64,000 bases of DNA from Metellina segmentata (lineage: Eukaryota > Arthropoda > Arachnida > Araneae > Tetragnathidae). Below, in pieces: positions 21,198-32,478 of this stretch (positions are counted from its first letter, which is position 1; every line of letters starts with the position of its first letter). A program made the translations under genes and the position numbers. The notes below the pieces were generated by a model. The model was not told where the DNA came from and did not search any database. It was given only the letters and a program-made list of their open reading frames with translations. The stretch lies in contig OX375881.1 of assembly GCA_947359465.1 (NCBI GenBank), positions 123,639,967 to 123,703,966 of the forward strand, read 5' to 3'.

Positions 21198-22313
21198 ATG
21201 GCCGAGTGTCCGTCCCCCGACGATCCCGCGTCGGTCTCGGACGCCAACGCGAGCCTCCTGAACCTGTCGTCCCTCCCGTTTCCGGTCCACCAGGACGACA
21301 CGTCCAACGAGCAGGTCGAGCGGCTCAAGTTCATCGCGTACGGCGTCATCAGCTCAGTCATCATCGCGCTCGGCCTCCTCGGCAACTCCATCAACCTGGC
21401 CGTGCTGACGCGGCCCAACCTGAAGGGCGTCACCTTCGTCTACCTCACCTGGCTGGCCATCTCGGACCTCATGTCGCTGCTCGTCAGCCTCTCGTCCATG
21501 TTCCGGCTGCACGGCATGCAGCCGAGGACGTACCCCGCGGCCGTCTATTACGCGCACGTCGAGATGCCGCTGGTGAACGCCTTCATGGCCAGCAGCGTCT
21601 TCTTGGTGGTGGCGCTGACCGTGGATCGCTACTTCTCCGTCTGCCTGCCGACGCGCTTCAAGGAGGTGCACAACACGCAGCGGGCCAGGAGGGCCATCGC
21701 CGCGGCCTACATCTGCGCTTTCCTGCTTTACATCCCGGTCGGCTTCCAGAAGCGGCCCGTGCTGGTCCCGGCCTCGGGCGGCAGGGAATACGTGGCCTGC
21801 GATAATCTCCCTGTCGTGTCCCACCCCGCCTTCAAGGCGTACCTCATGGTGAAGGAGGTGCTGGTGCGGTTGGGCCCCGTCGTGCTCTTGGCTGTGCTCA
21901 ACACCACCATCATCGTCACCTTCCGCAGGACTCTGCGGAAGCGGCGGGACCTGATGGGCATGTCCAGCGCGACCGGCGGGCAGCGGGACGGCAACAAGAA
22001 ATACCGCGAAGAGCAGCGGCTGATCATCCTCCTCGCAGGGATCGTGATCCTCTTCTTTATTAGCATGACCCCCGCCGCGGTGCTGACAATCCTCAACAGC
22101 GATGACAAGGAGTTCCACTTCGGGTTCCAGCTGTTCCGGGCTTTCGCCAATACGCTGGAGTTGTCCAACTACGCAATGAACTTCTACGTGTACTGCATGT
22201 GCAGCTCTGAAATTCGGAGGACTTTTGTGGCCCTGGTCACTTGCACCAAACCCACTCCAAATGTGAGCTCCGCGAGCAGCAAGCCATCCTTGGAGAGCAA
22301 CAACAAGTACTGA
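21198..22313 (+). CDS. Rhodopsin-family neuropeptide-type GPCR (FMRFamide receptor / B0563.6-like), 371 aa
   Basis: Seven-helix plasma-membrane receptor. Two N-glycosylation sites precede TM1 (N17-A-S, N22-L-S). TM1 about 45-69 with GN (N63); TM2 about 78-101 with LAISD (D90); TM3 about 118-142 followed by DRY at 143-145; TM4 about 163-182; TM5 about 217-240; TM6 about 271-296 with 'FFISMTPAA'; TM7 ends 'NFYVYC' where most class A receptors have NPxxY. The usual TM3 cysteine is absent, while extracellular loop 2 has one (YVACDN). The 'RPNLKGVTFVYL', 'EMPLVNAFMASS' and 'YVYCMCSSEIRR' blocks fit the invertebrate FMRFamide-receptor/B0563.6 group; the ligand is not predictable. The exon is GC-rich against AT-rich flanks, with no frame lesion. 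The start is chosen as the first ATG after a splice acceptor; an upstream coding exon is not excluded. Confidence 0.88.
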   Translation: MAECPSPDDPASVSDANASLLNLSSLPFPVHQDDTSNEQVERLKFIAYGVISSVIIALGLLGNSINLAVLTRPNLKGVTFVYLTWLAISDLMSLLVSLSSMFRLHGMQPRTYPAAVYYAHVEMPLVNAFMASSVFLVVALTVDRYFSVCLPTRFKEVHNTQRARRAIAAAYICAFLLYIPVGFQKRPVLVPASGGREYVACDNLPVVSHPAFKAYLMVKEVLVRLGPVVLLAVLNTTIIVTFRRTLRKRRDLMGMSSATGGQRDGNKKYREEQRLIILLAGIVILFFISMTPAAVLTILNSDDKEFHFGFQLFRAFANTLELSNYAMNFYVYCMCSSEIRRTFVALVTCTKPTPNVSSASSKPSLESNNKY

Positions 22314-23090
22314 TGCCAAGCTTCGTAGCAAGTGATATTTTTACCTAGCCGTAATTGGACTACTTCTATATGGTCATTCTTCTACTCGAACTTGCATGTG
22401 AAGCTCCGATCTGTGTCTTGCCGCAGGGTGGCACTTAGCAATTCAGAGTGGCGGCTGGCGAATATGAATTTGTCAGGTATACGCTATCCTTGAAGAGCTA
22501 AATTTTTTTTATGCAGGGCCAAGCTTTCATCAATGAGACTTGCGATCAAACCATTCTTAAAACCAGTGTTGCTATACAGCATGTGAGATCGGGAAGTTGC
22601 AAACTTTTCTTGGAGAGCAACAAGAAATACTGATGCAGTGCCGAGTTGACACCAAATGAAGCCAAAAAATCTTTGAATTGCCGTTTTCATTCCATAACTC
22701 CTACGTATAGTGTGTGCAACTCAAAATTTTGTAAACTTTTGTTCCTCGTGTTACTTCAGAGACCACATAAAATATAAATTTGGCAACCAGCAAGCTTTCT
22801 TTGGGAATTAATGAGTACTAGTGCAGTGATACGTTTTCACCGTGAGACTTGTCGCAATCAAACATTATTTGAAAACCAGCAATTTAATGTACTGCATGTG
22901 AGCTTGGCAAGCATTATTGGAAGATCAAAATGCACTGATGCAGTGACAAACTATCATTCTAAAGCAACAACTTGCAGAGTACATCTAAGCTCCGTGAGCA
23001 GCAAGTCTTTGGAGAGCAACAACATATACTAATGCAATGCCAAGCTCAGTGAAACTTCTGTTGAATCCTCCTTGGTAAATAACAATAGTG
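22259..23090 (+). repeat. Degenerate repeats of the GPCR 3' coding end
   Basis: The last codons and stop ('ttggagagcaacaacaagta' then 'ctgatgcc') recur in decayed form with their ends at about 22635, 22825, 22940 and 23037, plus a weak copy near 23090. Upstream words also recur: 'gagacttg', 'aaccag', 'catgtgag' and 'agcagcaag'. Spacing is irregular, about 100-320 bp. Most lie in what is probably the 3' UTR. They look like old duplications of the end of this gene. Confidence 0.65.
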
Positions 23091-23921
23091 CTGCTATGAA
23101 TAATATCAAACAAGATCTTGGACGTGGATTTTTATTTACATTTTACCAAGAATTGAGTTAATGTATGTGGATGTTTATCAAAAAGTACCAATCTTTTGCT
23201 GAGCTTGTTAACGTTACTCATGGACAATGAATGAATGTGTTCAGTTCTCCATTGCGTCAGGGAATGTGTGAAATTTCTCCATTTTGAAAAATGTTTTTAA
23301 GCGAGTGGTAAACAGATGTATAGTTAAATTATTTATAAAGAATGCATTACTTATATAGGTCACACGGATACATTTCTACTGACTATAGCAGCATATTAGT
23401 ATTGTATATAATGATGGATGCATCATGGCTTTGTTAACTATGTCTGGTTTTTTAAAATAGCTTCATTTCATTGATAAACTTTTTTATAAATTTGTTTTTC
23501 GAACTTCAGAACTGCATTAAGCTCGTAGGTCCAAAATATTTTAGAACCGACGAAGGCCAAGAAATTCGAAAAGATCAAACTTGTAATAGTTGGAAGTTTT
23601 TAGAGTTTTAAATATTTGATATTTTTTATTCTTATTTGTACGTATAGGAATATCTTTCATGCGCGCATTTAACACAACACTCGGTTTTGTGTAAAACACA
23701 CGAAAACAAAAAAACAATACAGTGTGAAATTATTCAGTTTACTCTACTAAGTAAAATGTATAAAAAAACTGAATACTAGTCAATTGCTGAATGTTATATC
23801 TATTGTGATGCATTTATACAAATCAAAAATTTAATGGGAAATTGAATCATCTGTGATGTTTGCACCACTGTTTTTCACGTAATTTGTATGTGCTATTTAT
23901 ATTGAAAACAATGTTCTTGTG

Positions 23922-23927
23922 AATAAA
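23922..23927 (+). terminator. Candidate polyadenylation signal (AATAAA) for the GPCR
   Basis: AATAAA about 1.6 kb downstream of the stop codon. If used, the 3' UTR would include all repeat copies described at 22259-23090. Other AT-rich candidates exist. Confidence 0.35.
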
Positions 23928-23949
23928 AATTTTTACGCAAAATAATAAT

Positions 23950-26310
23950 TTATGAGTTTTAGTGTCTGAGTGTGGATTTCATAAACAACGATTTCTTGTC
24001 TTTACCCCGCCCACCTTCGTATTTTCGAAACTTTCTTGGTTTAAAGCTATCGTTTCGAAGACTTTTATTTTCGAATCCTGATAAACTTTTCACTAATAAT
24101 AAATTACAATTAGATGTGTCTAAATTGTAAATTTCACCCTAACACCTATCTCTACTATTATTATTTGACTGTTTGTTTGTTGCCGCAAAATCCTGACGAT
24201 TCTATGGCACTTACAGCAATGAAATTTGGCACACATGTAGTCTAAAATTTTTGGGTCGCGGCGAATTTTAAAATTCAATCTTGAAGATTTTTAAATGAAT
24301 TTAATAGTTTTATTCTCCATCGGTTTTTCAAAACTTTCTTCCGCAAAAGAAGAAACACCCGAATATGGACTTTTTCTACCCACGTCAACCTTTGGAAGCA
24401 TGCCAAGTTTTTTTTCATCGCGGAGAAAGTTATTGTTTACGTTTCTGTTTTGATTTTGCGCGGAGGATAGATATATTTTCCAACAAGACGTTAAAAACTA
24501 ATAATCTTTAACTGGAGTCACTTAGTTCTTTTTTCTATCTCCTAGACTGTTACAGATAGAGAAAAAATTTCAACGGATTTGAAATTTGCGGAAAATTTCA
24601 CTTGGAATCGATACCTAAAATTTTTAAATTGAATATATCTTTTATATTTTTGCAAGAGATTGTGACGTCACGTTTTTTTCTCTCCGACATTTCGTCAGTT
24701 ACGTTCCAGTTGACTACCTTAAGTTCTGTTCTTTCTCATTTTAATAACCGCTTATTAAGGAATCGTTATAGCACTTTTCCTTACGTCGTTACTTACGTTT
24801 ACTCACCACTTACGTTTACTCACCACTTATGTTTGATACTTTTGAATTTTTTGCGCTAGTTTCAATCGGTTTAATAAGAGCCTTCGTGATATAAAAAATT
24901 ATCGTACTTAGACAAATCAAAATAGTAGACTTTCAGTGATATATATTGAGTAGTAGTTTATAGATATTAAATCCGCTTATTGTTTGCAATATCATATCTA
25001 ATAATTATTGACCTAAATAGTAGGTTTCAACTGTTTCCATAAATTTTGACTTTCACTTTAAGTAGACTTTACACTTTTACAAGTAATAAATGTTGATAAT
25101 CGCTATTCGATGCAAATTTTTTCAATAACTTTTAATGTTTTACTTTAAAAATTACACATTTTGTACTGGCTGATTTTTATCTGATTAACTTAAGAGAGTC
25201 TATCAAAGATTGAGAAATCTTTCATTTTCTAAGTATATTGAACCTTAAAATTACGGCATTCACGTTTCTTTAATCTAAATGAAGCCTTAACTCTTCACTG
25301 TCGAAACAAAATGGTTGAATGGAACGATGTTTTATTTATATATAGTTAGTCTAAAATTATACTAGAAATATTCCAATAATTTATTCTTACAAGCTTGATT
25401 GTAAACAATCTTTCAATGATAGATTTAGAATTATTTATGTTTTAGGCCAAAAGCTCTTTATCCTCAGATAGCCAAGTTTTAAGTTCAGAATGCGATAAGG
25501 TCGACAGAAAAACCTTTAGCGGTATAACAAAGTCTTTGGCGTCAATTGATGAAGAGGGATGCAGTCAAAGTTGATGCTGTTAGAAAAGATCCTACAAAGG
25601 CCATAGACAAGCCTATAACTTTAGTGGGATCTTAGAAAATACCAGAGTTCAAAATACCAGTGACTACAGAGTTTCAAAACGTACAAGAATTAAAAAAGTT
25701 AGAAGGGTTTTTTAATTGCATGGCTTTCTAAACAAGAATTAGGAAAGGAAAAATTTTAAAACATAATAGATTAGATATCAAAGATATATATTTAAATTAT
25801 AATTTACAGTTTTAGCACGTTAAGAATAGATGTTGGTATGTTTTTGTTACTGGTCATATCTGGGGATTTTCGCTACAGCTGAAATTTTATTGCGATGGAG
25901 AGAGCGGGAAAAGTTTTACTTCTAGTTTTCAATCATCTTTCGGCGCATGACCGATGTTATCAATTTTTATGGGGAGTGTATATTCATATAGAAATTTATT
26001 ATTTACAGTAACCAAAATGATTTTCTAAAATCAAATGGGAACTTCACTTTAATGCGAATACTAAAAGTAGGTAATAAAGTATTAGAGACTAGCGATGTTA
26101 ACCTCACTTGATAAAAAAACGATGGTTAGTTAATGTCATCCTCTTATCTATTATAGAATCCTAAAACTGTGATTTTAAAGTGAATTAAAATATTGACAGC
26201 AAGAAAAAGAACAACCTATGTAACAAGTACTTTTCCTACAAGAATAATTTCCAATATGTTTCGTAAGGATTGACAGGAGTTTTATTTAGTTCAAAATATT
26301 ATGAAAGCGG
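23950..26310. other. AT-rich intergenic region; possible Helitron-like start near 24149
   Basis: Mostly featureless. At 24149 'tctctactattattatttga' followed by 'gtttgtttgttgccgcaaaa' and 'gaaatttggcacacatg' resembles the 5' end of arthropod Helitron-derived repeats, but I found no CTRR end with hairpin. An open frame at 24602-24859 shows no domain. Confidence 0.25.
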
Positions 26311-26322
26311 CAATGGTAATTT

Positions 26323-26632
26323 TAGTTAACGTCGTACAAGAGTAACACAACGGGCTATTGATGGTCCGGAATCAATCCCTTAAGGGAAAGATCCGAGGAC
26401 AACACCTCGTAATTTTGAACCACGGTCAGATGACGAAGCAACACCTGAGCTGGCACCCCACTTTCCAAACTTCCACACCATCCCAACGTGAGGACTTTCG
26501 GACACGACAGATTTAAGGTGCATCAGCCGCCTCTACACCATACGCTTACAAACATCCATGCCCGGACCCGGATTCGAAGCAGGAACCTTCCGATCTAGAG
26601 GCTAACACCTTAACCACTATATCAGTTGGTCG
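26323..26632 (-). repeat. tRNA-derived SINE, copy 1 of the duplication
   Basis: Complete family member on the minus strand: B box 'ggttc[c/t]tgcttcgaatccgg'-like, 'ggtgcacc'-type body and a 'gacgttaactaaaat' tail. Confidence 0.85.
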
Positions 26633-26785
26633 GCTTTTTGAAAGCGGATTATTAAGATTTTTTTCATAATTTATTGAGCCTATTGAATTGTGTCGGTGAA
26701 GCAAATATTCATTTCTCACAAAGAATGCAAGACAAAAGCATTCATAAATTGTTATATTTGCTGAAGTCTGGTAATTGGTAATTTT

Positions 26786-27094
26786 AGTTAACGTCGTACT
26801 AGAGCAACACAACGGGCTATTGACGACGGTCCGGGATCAGTCCCTTAAGGGAAAGATCCGAGGACAACACCTCGTAATTTTGAACCACGGTCAGATGACG
26901 AAGCAACACCTGAGCTGGCACCCCACTTTCCAAACTTCCACACCATCCCAACGTGAGGACTTTCGGACACGACAGATTTAAGGTGCATCAGCCGCCTCTA
27001 CACCATACGCTTACAAACATCCATGCTCGGACCCGGATTCGAAACAGGAACCTTCCGATCTAGAGGCTAACACCTTAACCACTATATCAGTTGG
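26786..27094 (-). repeat. tRNA-derived SINE, copy 2 of the duplication
   Basis: As copy 1, differing at a few bases. Confidence 0.85.
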
Positions 27095-27235
27095 TCGGCT
27101 TTTTGAAAGCGGATTATTAAGATTTTTTTCATAATTTATTGAGCCTATTGAATTGTGTCGGTGAAGCAAATATTCATTTCTCACAAAGAATGCAAGACAA
27201 AAGTATTCATAAATTGTTATATTTGCTGAAGTCTG

Positions 27236-29334
27236 AGTTGCATGCTGAGGAATATTCAGGACGTACTCTTACTAAAAAAAGTTTATTTCAGGTATTAGGA
27301 GTTACGTAAAATTGTACCGTTTTCAGAAATATGTTCTAGAAAACACGTATTTTCCAAAAAAATTTATTGTAAATGTTGGTCTTTTAATTTTTTCTATCAT
27401 TCTTACTAGTGGAAAAATCCACCAATTTGAAAATAGAAATGTGAAAGAGTTTTTTCAGAATCGGTACTTCCACACTTTGAATCCCTACTCCAAATGCAAA
27501 AGGCACCGCAGCCCTTGTCGATGTTGGTCATTAAAACTATCCTCAAGCAACTTCACTACATCACTGTCAAGTGTCAATGGATTACCTTCGACCTCGAACC
27601 GCTCCCCGAAGGAACTGCAAGAGATTCCTCGCCTACCTGCTTCCCTACTATGAAAGAAAACTACCTGATAAAGCGCCTCACAGGACTCTGTCGAAGAATC
27701 TCTTTGAGGCGAATTGAGGCGGTTCAGGATTCAGTGGGTTAAATAAACAACACACTACCTTTGATTCGTGCTGCCGTCTAGTTTTACAATGGATAATTTA
27801 CTGTCCCAACATACCACTTTTGAGAGCGAAAGTACAATTTTGTATTCGATATATCAGTATTGAGCGTATAGTCAATTGAATATGAGGTAAAAAATTTTTG
27901 TCCTGCATATTTTTTAACAACCTTAGCCCACTCTTCTTCCTCAATGACCGACTGTTTTCCCTGGGGCTAGCATTGCTATTCCAAATTCCTTCAACCCTCC
28001 CAGAGTCGACTTTGGGAAATGTCTTGCACATACAATACTTTCAAACAAAGGTTATACGCATACACATACAAACTAAAAAGAATACTTTTTAAACAATTTA
28101 TCCATTGAAAAACAATTTTTAAGAAACACTTCGTTACAATCTGTTTTCTGTGTTGGTATACAAAATCAGTTTTCATAAACGGTAAAGTCAGGAATACTCC
28201 AAATCATTCTAGTTTCTAATGCACAAGAAGCCTGGTAGATGGAAGCACCTATCGTTTATCTCCCCTTTTCATTCATCACCGCTAAACCTTTGATCTACTG
28301 TTTTTTTTTTATCTCAGCAGCTCCACTCGAACTGACTTTTCAATGCATTTTTGCGTCCATGTTTTCTCCTTCAGTTTACTCAGACCCGTCCCTTCTCAAA
28401 GACCAGATTTCTATTGGTTTTAAATTTTTTCAAAATTTTTAATCCACATTCTGCTCAGCAGAATTTTGCACCGGGAGATAGCTTCCAATAAATTCACCCT
28501 CTTCCTTTACTCACGTACTACTGCTATCATCTGTCACTGTCCAGTGAAACATTAGGGTTCTCCTTTTGCTTTAAAATGTAGATTATGCGGTTCCTAAAAT
28601 ATAGAGCTGACTGTATCGAAGCAAAGGTAAATTTTTGCTTTAAAAAATTGACACTGATTGTTCCCAAATTGACATACTTTTTTTAATTAGAGCTGATTGT
28701 GTCGAAATAAGTATGAATTTTCAAAAAGTTAGAAATGAAAAAAATTTAACATGATTTTTGTATTTATGAACTGGGAATTGCATCTGGCAATGCCAAAAAC
28801 ACCACAGAGTGTTCATTGGAAGAACTATTATCCGTTTAGTATTAATTAGTATTTAATATTAATTATTGTTTTTAGTATGCTATAATAATTATTAAATAAA
28901 TGACTGCAAAAATTATGAATTAGAAGCTTACTATATTTTGATAGTAATCGCTTCAGAAGGACTTGTACAATATATATTAATGTAAAATTTCAGCTCATTT
29001 CAATGGTTAGTTTTTTTATAACATTAAACTTTCCTCATTATTGTGATTAAGTGAACAACCAAATATTTTAAAAACGTGTGACAAACAGCAGAAATAATTC
29101 TTAAAACGGTTGCATTTGCAAAGTAAATATAATCGTCGCATTGATGAAAAATATGTTTGAAATAATATTCAAACTTGAAATTCTGATGTTGCTATAACTC
29201 CAATTAATCTCACTTTAAGAATAGCGATTTTCAATGTGGAGATGATCCCTGATCTTGGCAGCTATTTTAATATCGCATAACTCAAGATATAAAGATGGTA
29301 GTCTTATTTCGACTGATTTAACGATGCGAAATCT
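27236..29334. other. Intergenic; one less AT-rich patch with an 82-codon frame (27494-27742)
   Basis: 27480-27745 has more balanced base composition than its surroundings, and two plus frames are open across it. I recognise no protein family; it could be a decayed exon or retrocopy. The remainder is AT-rich with nothing recognised. Confidence 0.25.
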
Positions 29335-29342
29335 GATTACGG

Positions 29343-30419
29343 CAGCGTTTCTCAACCTTTCATTATTCGCGGTCCAGTTTTCAATCATAATTTTCATCGC
29401 CCCCCCCCCTTCCAGCATACAATAAAATGTATACAACAATAATATATATTGAGTATTCTGATTTCTGTTTCTAAATTATTTTTAACTAACTGCCCAAAAC
29501 AAGAGTAAAAGCGAGCTAACGTTGGCGAGAAACTACATCTGGCATTTTGCCAAGCGGGCGGTGAACAGATGAAGCGAATGGAAGCGAGGAAAATTTAAAT
29601 ATCATATTTGAAATGAAAGCCAAACAGGGAGATAACGTTAAAAGAATATGAAAGTACAAATATTCGTTAATGAAAGTTAACCTAGACGGGGTGAGCTAAA
29701 TTTAGAAACTGGGAATACATTTTTTGGGAATAATAAAAGAAATAAAACAGAAGCATGACTAAAGAAAAGAGAAAAAATAAGTAATATGGTTTGTGGAAGC
29801 CGTCTCGAGCATGCGCAGAGCAAATGTTTTCTCATAGGAAGTAGGAAAATGTTCGATAACGCAAGTTTCAATTCTCATTCGAGTCGATCGCTTCAAATCT
29901 ATCGTATGTTATATATGTTTTCGTGTTGATTGCAATCACCATATTAAATATTCACGGCATCAGATTTATGCAGACCCATGGATAATTTTTTTTAAGCGGG
30001 CGTAAACGAGCATTAGACGATAGTGAAGCATCAACAAGTACACAGACAAGCGTGGTTCCGAAAATGAAATCAAGAAAATATTCTCAATAATACTTAAATT
30101 TGGTGTTTACCAATACTGAAGTAAATGAAGAAGAAAGGCCCCTGCGTATCATTTGCTCAAAAATGTTGGCCGCAGACATCATGAAACCTAATAAACTTAA
30201 ACGACATTTGGAAAAGCTTCATAGTGAGTACGTCAACAAACCCAGAGAATTCTTCGAATTAAAATTAAAATCATATGAAAAGCAAAAATCATTTTTTAAA
30301 GAAACTTTGTCTGTGAATAAAAAAGCTTTAATTGCATCCTACAAAGTTTCATATAAAATAGCCAGATGTAAAAAACCTCACACCGTTGGGGGGCGCGCCC
30401 CACAGGTTGAGAATCACTC
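29343..30419 (+). mobile_element. hAT-superfamily deletion derivative (ZBED/Charlie-like), 1077 bp
   Basis: Perfect 8-bp duplication GATTACGG at 29335-29342 and 30420-30427. Ends CAGCGTTTCTCAACC and (reverse complement) GAGTGATTCTCAACC match at 12 of 15 bases and resemble the CAG.GGTTCTCAACC ends of Charlie-type hATs. It contains only the N-terminal part of a BED-finger transposase and then jumps to the right end, so it is an internal-deletion product. A C homopolymer lies at about 29401-29410. Confidence 0.9.
29990..30395 (+). pseudogene. hAT transposase N-terminus with BED zinc finger, truncated
   Basis: Two overlapping frames show 'DDSEASTSTQTSVVPKMKSR', then 'NTEVNEEERPLRIICSKMLA', 'MKPNKLKRHLEKLHSEYVN' and 'SVNKKALIASYKVSYKIAR', the start of ZBED5/SCAND3-like hAT transposases. 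The first zinc-binding Cys of the BED finger is Arg, a stop and frameshift occur near 30090, and the dimerisation and catalytic parts are deleted. Confidence 0.8.
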
Positions 30420-30427
30420 GATTACGG

Positions 30428-31080
30428 AATCAAAGCAACGTGGATTCATTTTCGTTGTTTGCAAAATTTTACATGAAGACATCCACTTACGTAATTTTTT
30501 TTTACTTTGAAGAGGATGTAATTCGCTATTGAATGATACCTTTCAATTCTCTCAGTGAGTGGTGCTCGAAATAAAAGGTGGTTCGTTTTTTTTCCTGGAA
30601 TATTCGTTCTCTAACGTAATATGAAAGCTTTAAAATGTGCTATTTGTGCTTTTATAATGCATAGATAAATGTACCATTGTTTGATTTGTATGGTTCAAGA
30701 TCCAAAAGGACAACATGCCCCAAACAAAGCACCAAATAACAATAAAAACTGAATAAAGATAAAATGCCCGCAAAAACATTTGGATTTATTTAATATTACA
30801 ATAAAACCCTCAAGTTCAATTTCAATTACAAAGTGGCTCCGACCACTGCTCGCTTACACTTGCCATCTCCCGGGGATTGTTACGCAGTCCCATTTGGTTT
30901 GCTTCGCAAACCAACACTCCTTTTGCAGAGTAAGCCTCCTGTGCTACGGCGAAACTATCTTTATAATTCGTATAATCCTGATTTGACTATCCGGTACAAG
31001 ACGTCACAGTGAGAGTTTGACCCCAGCTCGCTTACACTCGCAAAACTTGGCGACAAATATTTAGGGTTACCATTTGGATA
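30428..31080. other. Intergenic, nothing firmly recognised
   Basis: Contains two related stretches ('gctcgcttacacttgcc' near 30850 and 'gctcgcttacactcgc' near 31027) that hint at an older duplication. Confidence 0.3.
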
Positions 31081-31082
31081 AA

Positions 31083-31340
31083 TTAGCTGTACATAGCATC
31101 CTCTCTTCAGCAGTGTGAAGCAGACGTGATAACCACTACACCACAGAAGCACTCACAAATGACAGAAGAAATTGAACTGATAGAAATAACATATGGGCAT
31201 TGAGTTGAAAATAAAGTTCTGTTCGGGATCGAACCGGAGACCTTCCGCGTGTGAAGCAGACGTAATGAACCACTACGCCACAGAACCAAGCATTTATGAG
31301 AGAATACATTGAACTTGATAGAAATAACATATGCATGATA
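31083..31340 (-). repeat. Tandem repeat with tRNA-Val-like heads, two copies
   Basis: Unit: tRNA-Val-like sequence plus a tail containing 'gatagaaataacatatg'. Copy A about 31083-31200, copy B about 31215-31340. Confidence 0.6.
31215..31287 (-). tRNA. tRNA-Val(CAC)-like sequence, probably a pseudogene or SINE head
   Basis: 73 nt on the minus strand. A 7-bp acceptor stem can form (one G-U). The anticodon arm has CAC in a 7-nt loop over a stem with one G-U pair, and the B box reads GGTTCGATCCC. The D stem is weak, the D loop has one extra base and the T stem has a mismatch. A relative at 31083-31147 keeps only the 5' half. Read as tRNA-derived rather than a working gene. Confidence 0.45.
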
Positions 31341-31533
31341 GGTTTAACGTATGATGTAATAACGTATGATAGGTTTTTATATTATGCAATATATCACCTG
31401 ATTGCTTATTTTGTAAAAGTATTAAACCCCCTCCAAACACAAAATTTAGTAATTTTTAATGCATATATATTGAAAAAAAGAAGCACAATTTCAAAAAAGA
31501 GAAAAAGCAAACACTACATTAATTCGTTGGTAT

Positions 31534-31594
31534 GTCTCTTATGGCTTAATGGATAGCACACTGTACTCCAGATCCTATGGTCACGTGTTAGAAT
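31534..31594 (+). tRNA. tRNA-Trp(CCA)-like pseudogene interrupted by the LTR array
   Basis: 'tggcttaatggatagca' (A box), 'actccagatc' (anticodon loop CTCCAGA) and 'cacgtgttagaat' (start of the T arm) parallel eukaryotic tRNA-Trp. The remaining T arm ('gaatccacg') lies at 59979-59991 on the other side of the array. The acceptor stem is not preserved, so this was probably a tRNA-derived repeat before the insertion. Confidence 0.45.
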
Positions 31595-32104
31595 TGTGGC
31601 GTTTTTGGTACACCACACTACTACCAATGGAGTGAGACTCAACGGTTTTCGTTTGATACAATTTAATTATGTCAAGAGAAATTATACATAAACTACTATG
31701 TACAATGAATTTTACAATCGATGACAAACAGCCCGATTGTTCCTGTTCAAACAGTAAGTTTCAAACTCTCACAGTTTGTCTCGTTTTCAACGGGGTTTGA
31801 TGCCTCCGTGTAATTTTGCAGCGAGCTACCTCCTTCGCCACCTTCCTCTGTGGCTTCCCTACCTCGAGTCCCCTTTCTTTCTTCTCGGGACAACAACCTT
31901 TTTTCTCCGCGTCGCCTCTGTTTCCAATTCACCTCCCCCTCAAGGGGTCTCAGATCCCCCACATGTGCGAAAAAACCGACAACCGGCGGTTCTTCAAAAA
32001 GCCCCGCTGTCCGGTGGAAATCGGGGTGAACAAGAAACAGAGTCAGACCTTGAGTTGATTCCACACGTGTGGCTGTCGGCTCCCTTGTGGACTACGATCT
32101 CACA
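31595..32104 (-). repeat. Array LTR 1 (outer, 3' side)
   Basis: 510 bp. Its leftmost bases read TGTGGCG where most other copies have TGTGGTG. It follows the tRNA-Trp-like sequence directly. Confidence 0.9.
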
Positions 32105-32125
32105 ACAACTCCCCCCATAAAAATC
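32105..32125 (-). other. Polypurine tract of array unit 1
   Basis: The minus strand reads 'tatggggggagttgt' immediately before LTR 1. The same tract precedes LTRs 2-7; before LTRs 5 and 6 it reads 'ggggggatttgt'. Confidence 0.6.
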
Positions 32126-32478
32126 AAATTTCGGGGTCAAGGAGGAATTTGATTCTGCGGGTGAAATGAGCCACATCCTAAAGTGAGATCTGAGAGGCAC
32201 AATCTTCCATCTTAATCTCACCACAACCAGAATTAACCACTATCATTAAAACAAAACAAAAAATCAGTTTAAGGACAATCCGAAACGATAGGCTCAGTTT
32301 TTCAAACCATTCAAGTAAAGAAAAATAACATAAGTTTACAAAAAAAAACACACAAAACAAAAATAACTAATCTTACTCTAATTTGTTAATATTTAAAAAA
32401 AAAAATCTTACACTGAAATAACAAAGACAAATATAGCAAAACTAAGGTTGCTTATATACATCAAAATTTAGCCTTGGA

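Larger units (their letters stand above)
26315..27235. repeat. 462-bp tandem duplication (two copies) carrying a SINE
   Basis: 26315-26776 and 26777-27235 are nearly identical over their whole length, SINE plus 140 bp of flank ('ctttttgaaagcggattatt' to 'ttgctgaagtctg'), with a few substitutions. The SINE was therefore duplicated as DNA, not inserted twice. Confidence 0.9.

Noticed and set aside
21354..22331. 325-codon open frame antisense to the GPCR, and a 199-codon frame on the same strand in another phase
   Set aside because: Both are composition shadows of a GC-rich coding exon; sequences are His/Arg/Asp-rich without domains, while the GPCR frame has full seven-helix structure.
24149..24560. 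Helitron
   Set aside because: Only a 5'-end-like sequence is visible; no terminal hairpin with CTRR and no Rep/helicase sequence.
31215..31287. Functional tRNA-Val gene
   Set aside because: D-stem and T-stem mismatches and an extra D-loop base, plus a truncated tandem relative, favour a tRNA-derived repeat.
31747..32064. About 105-codon minus-strand frame inside every array LTR
   Set aside because: LTR copies are nearly identical, so shared openness is not independent evidence. No domain, and two copies (LTRs 5 and 6) lose the start.
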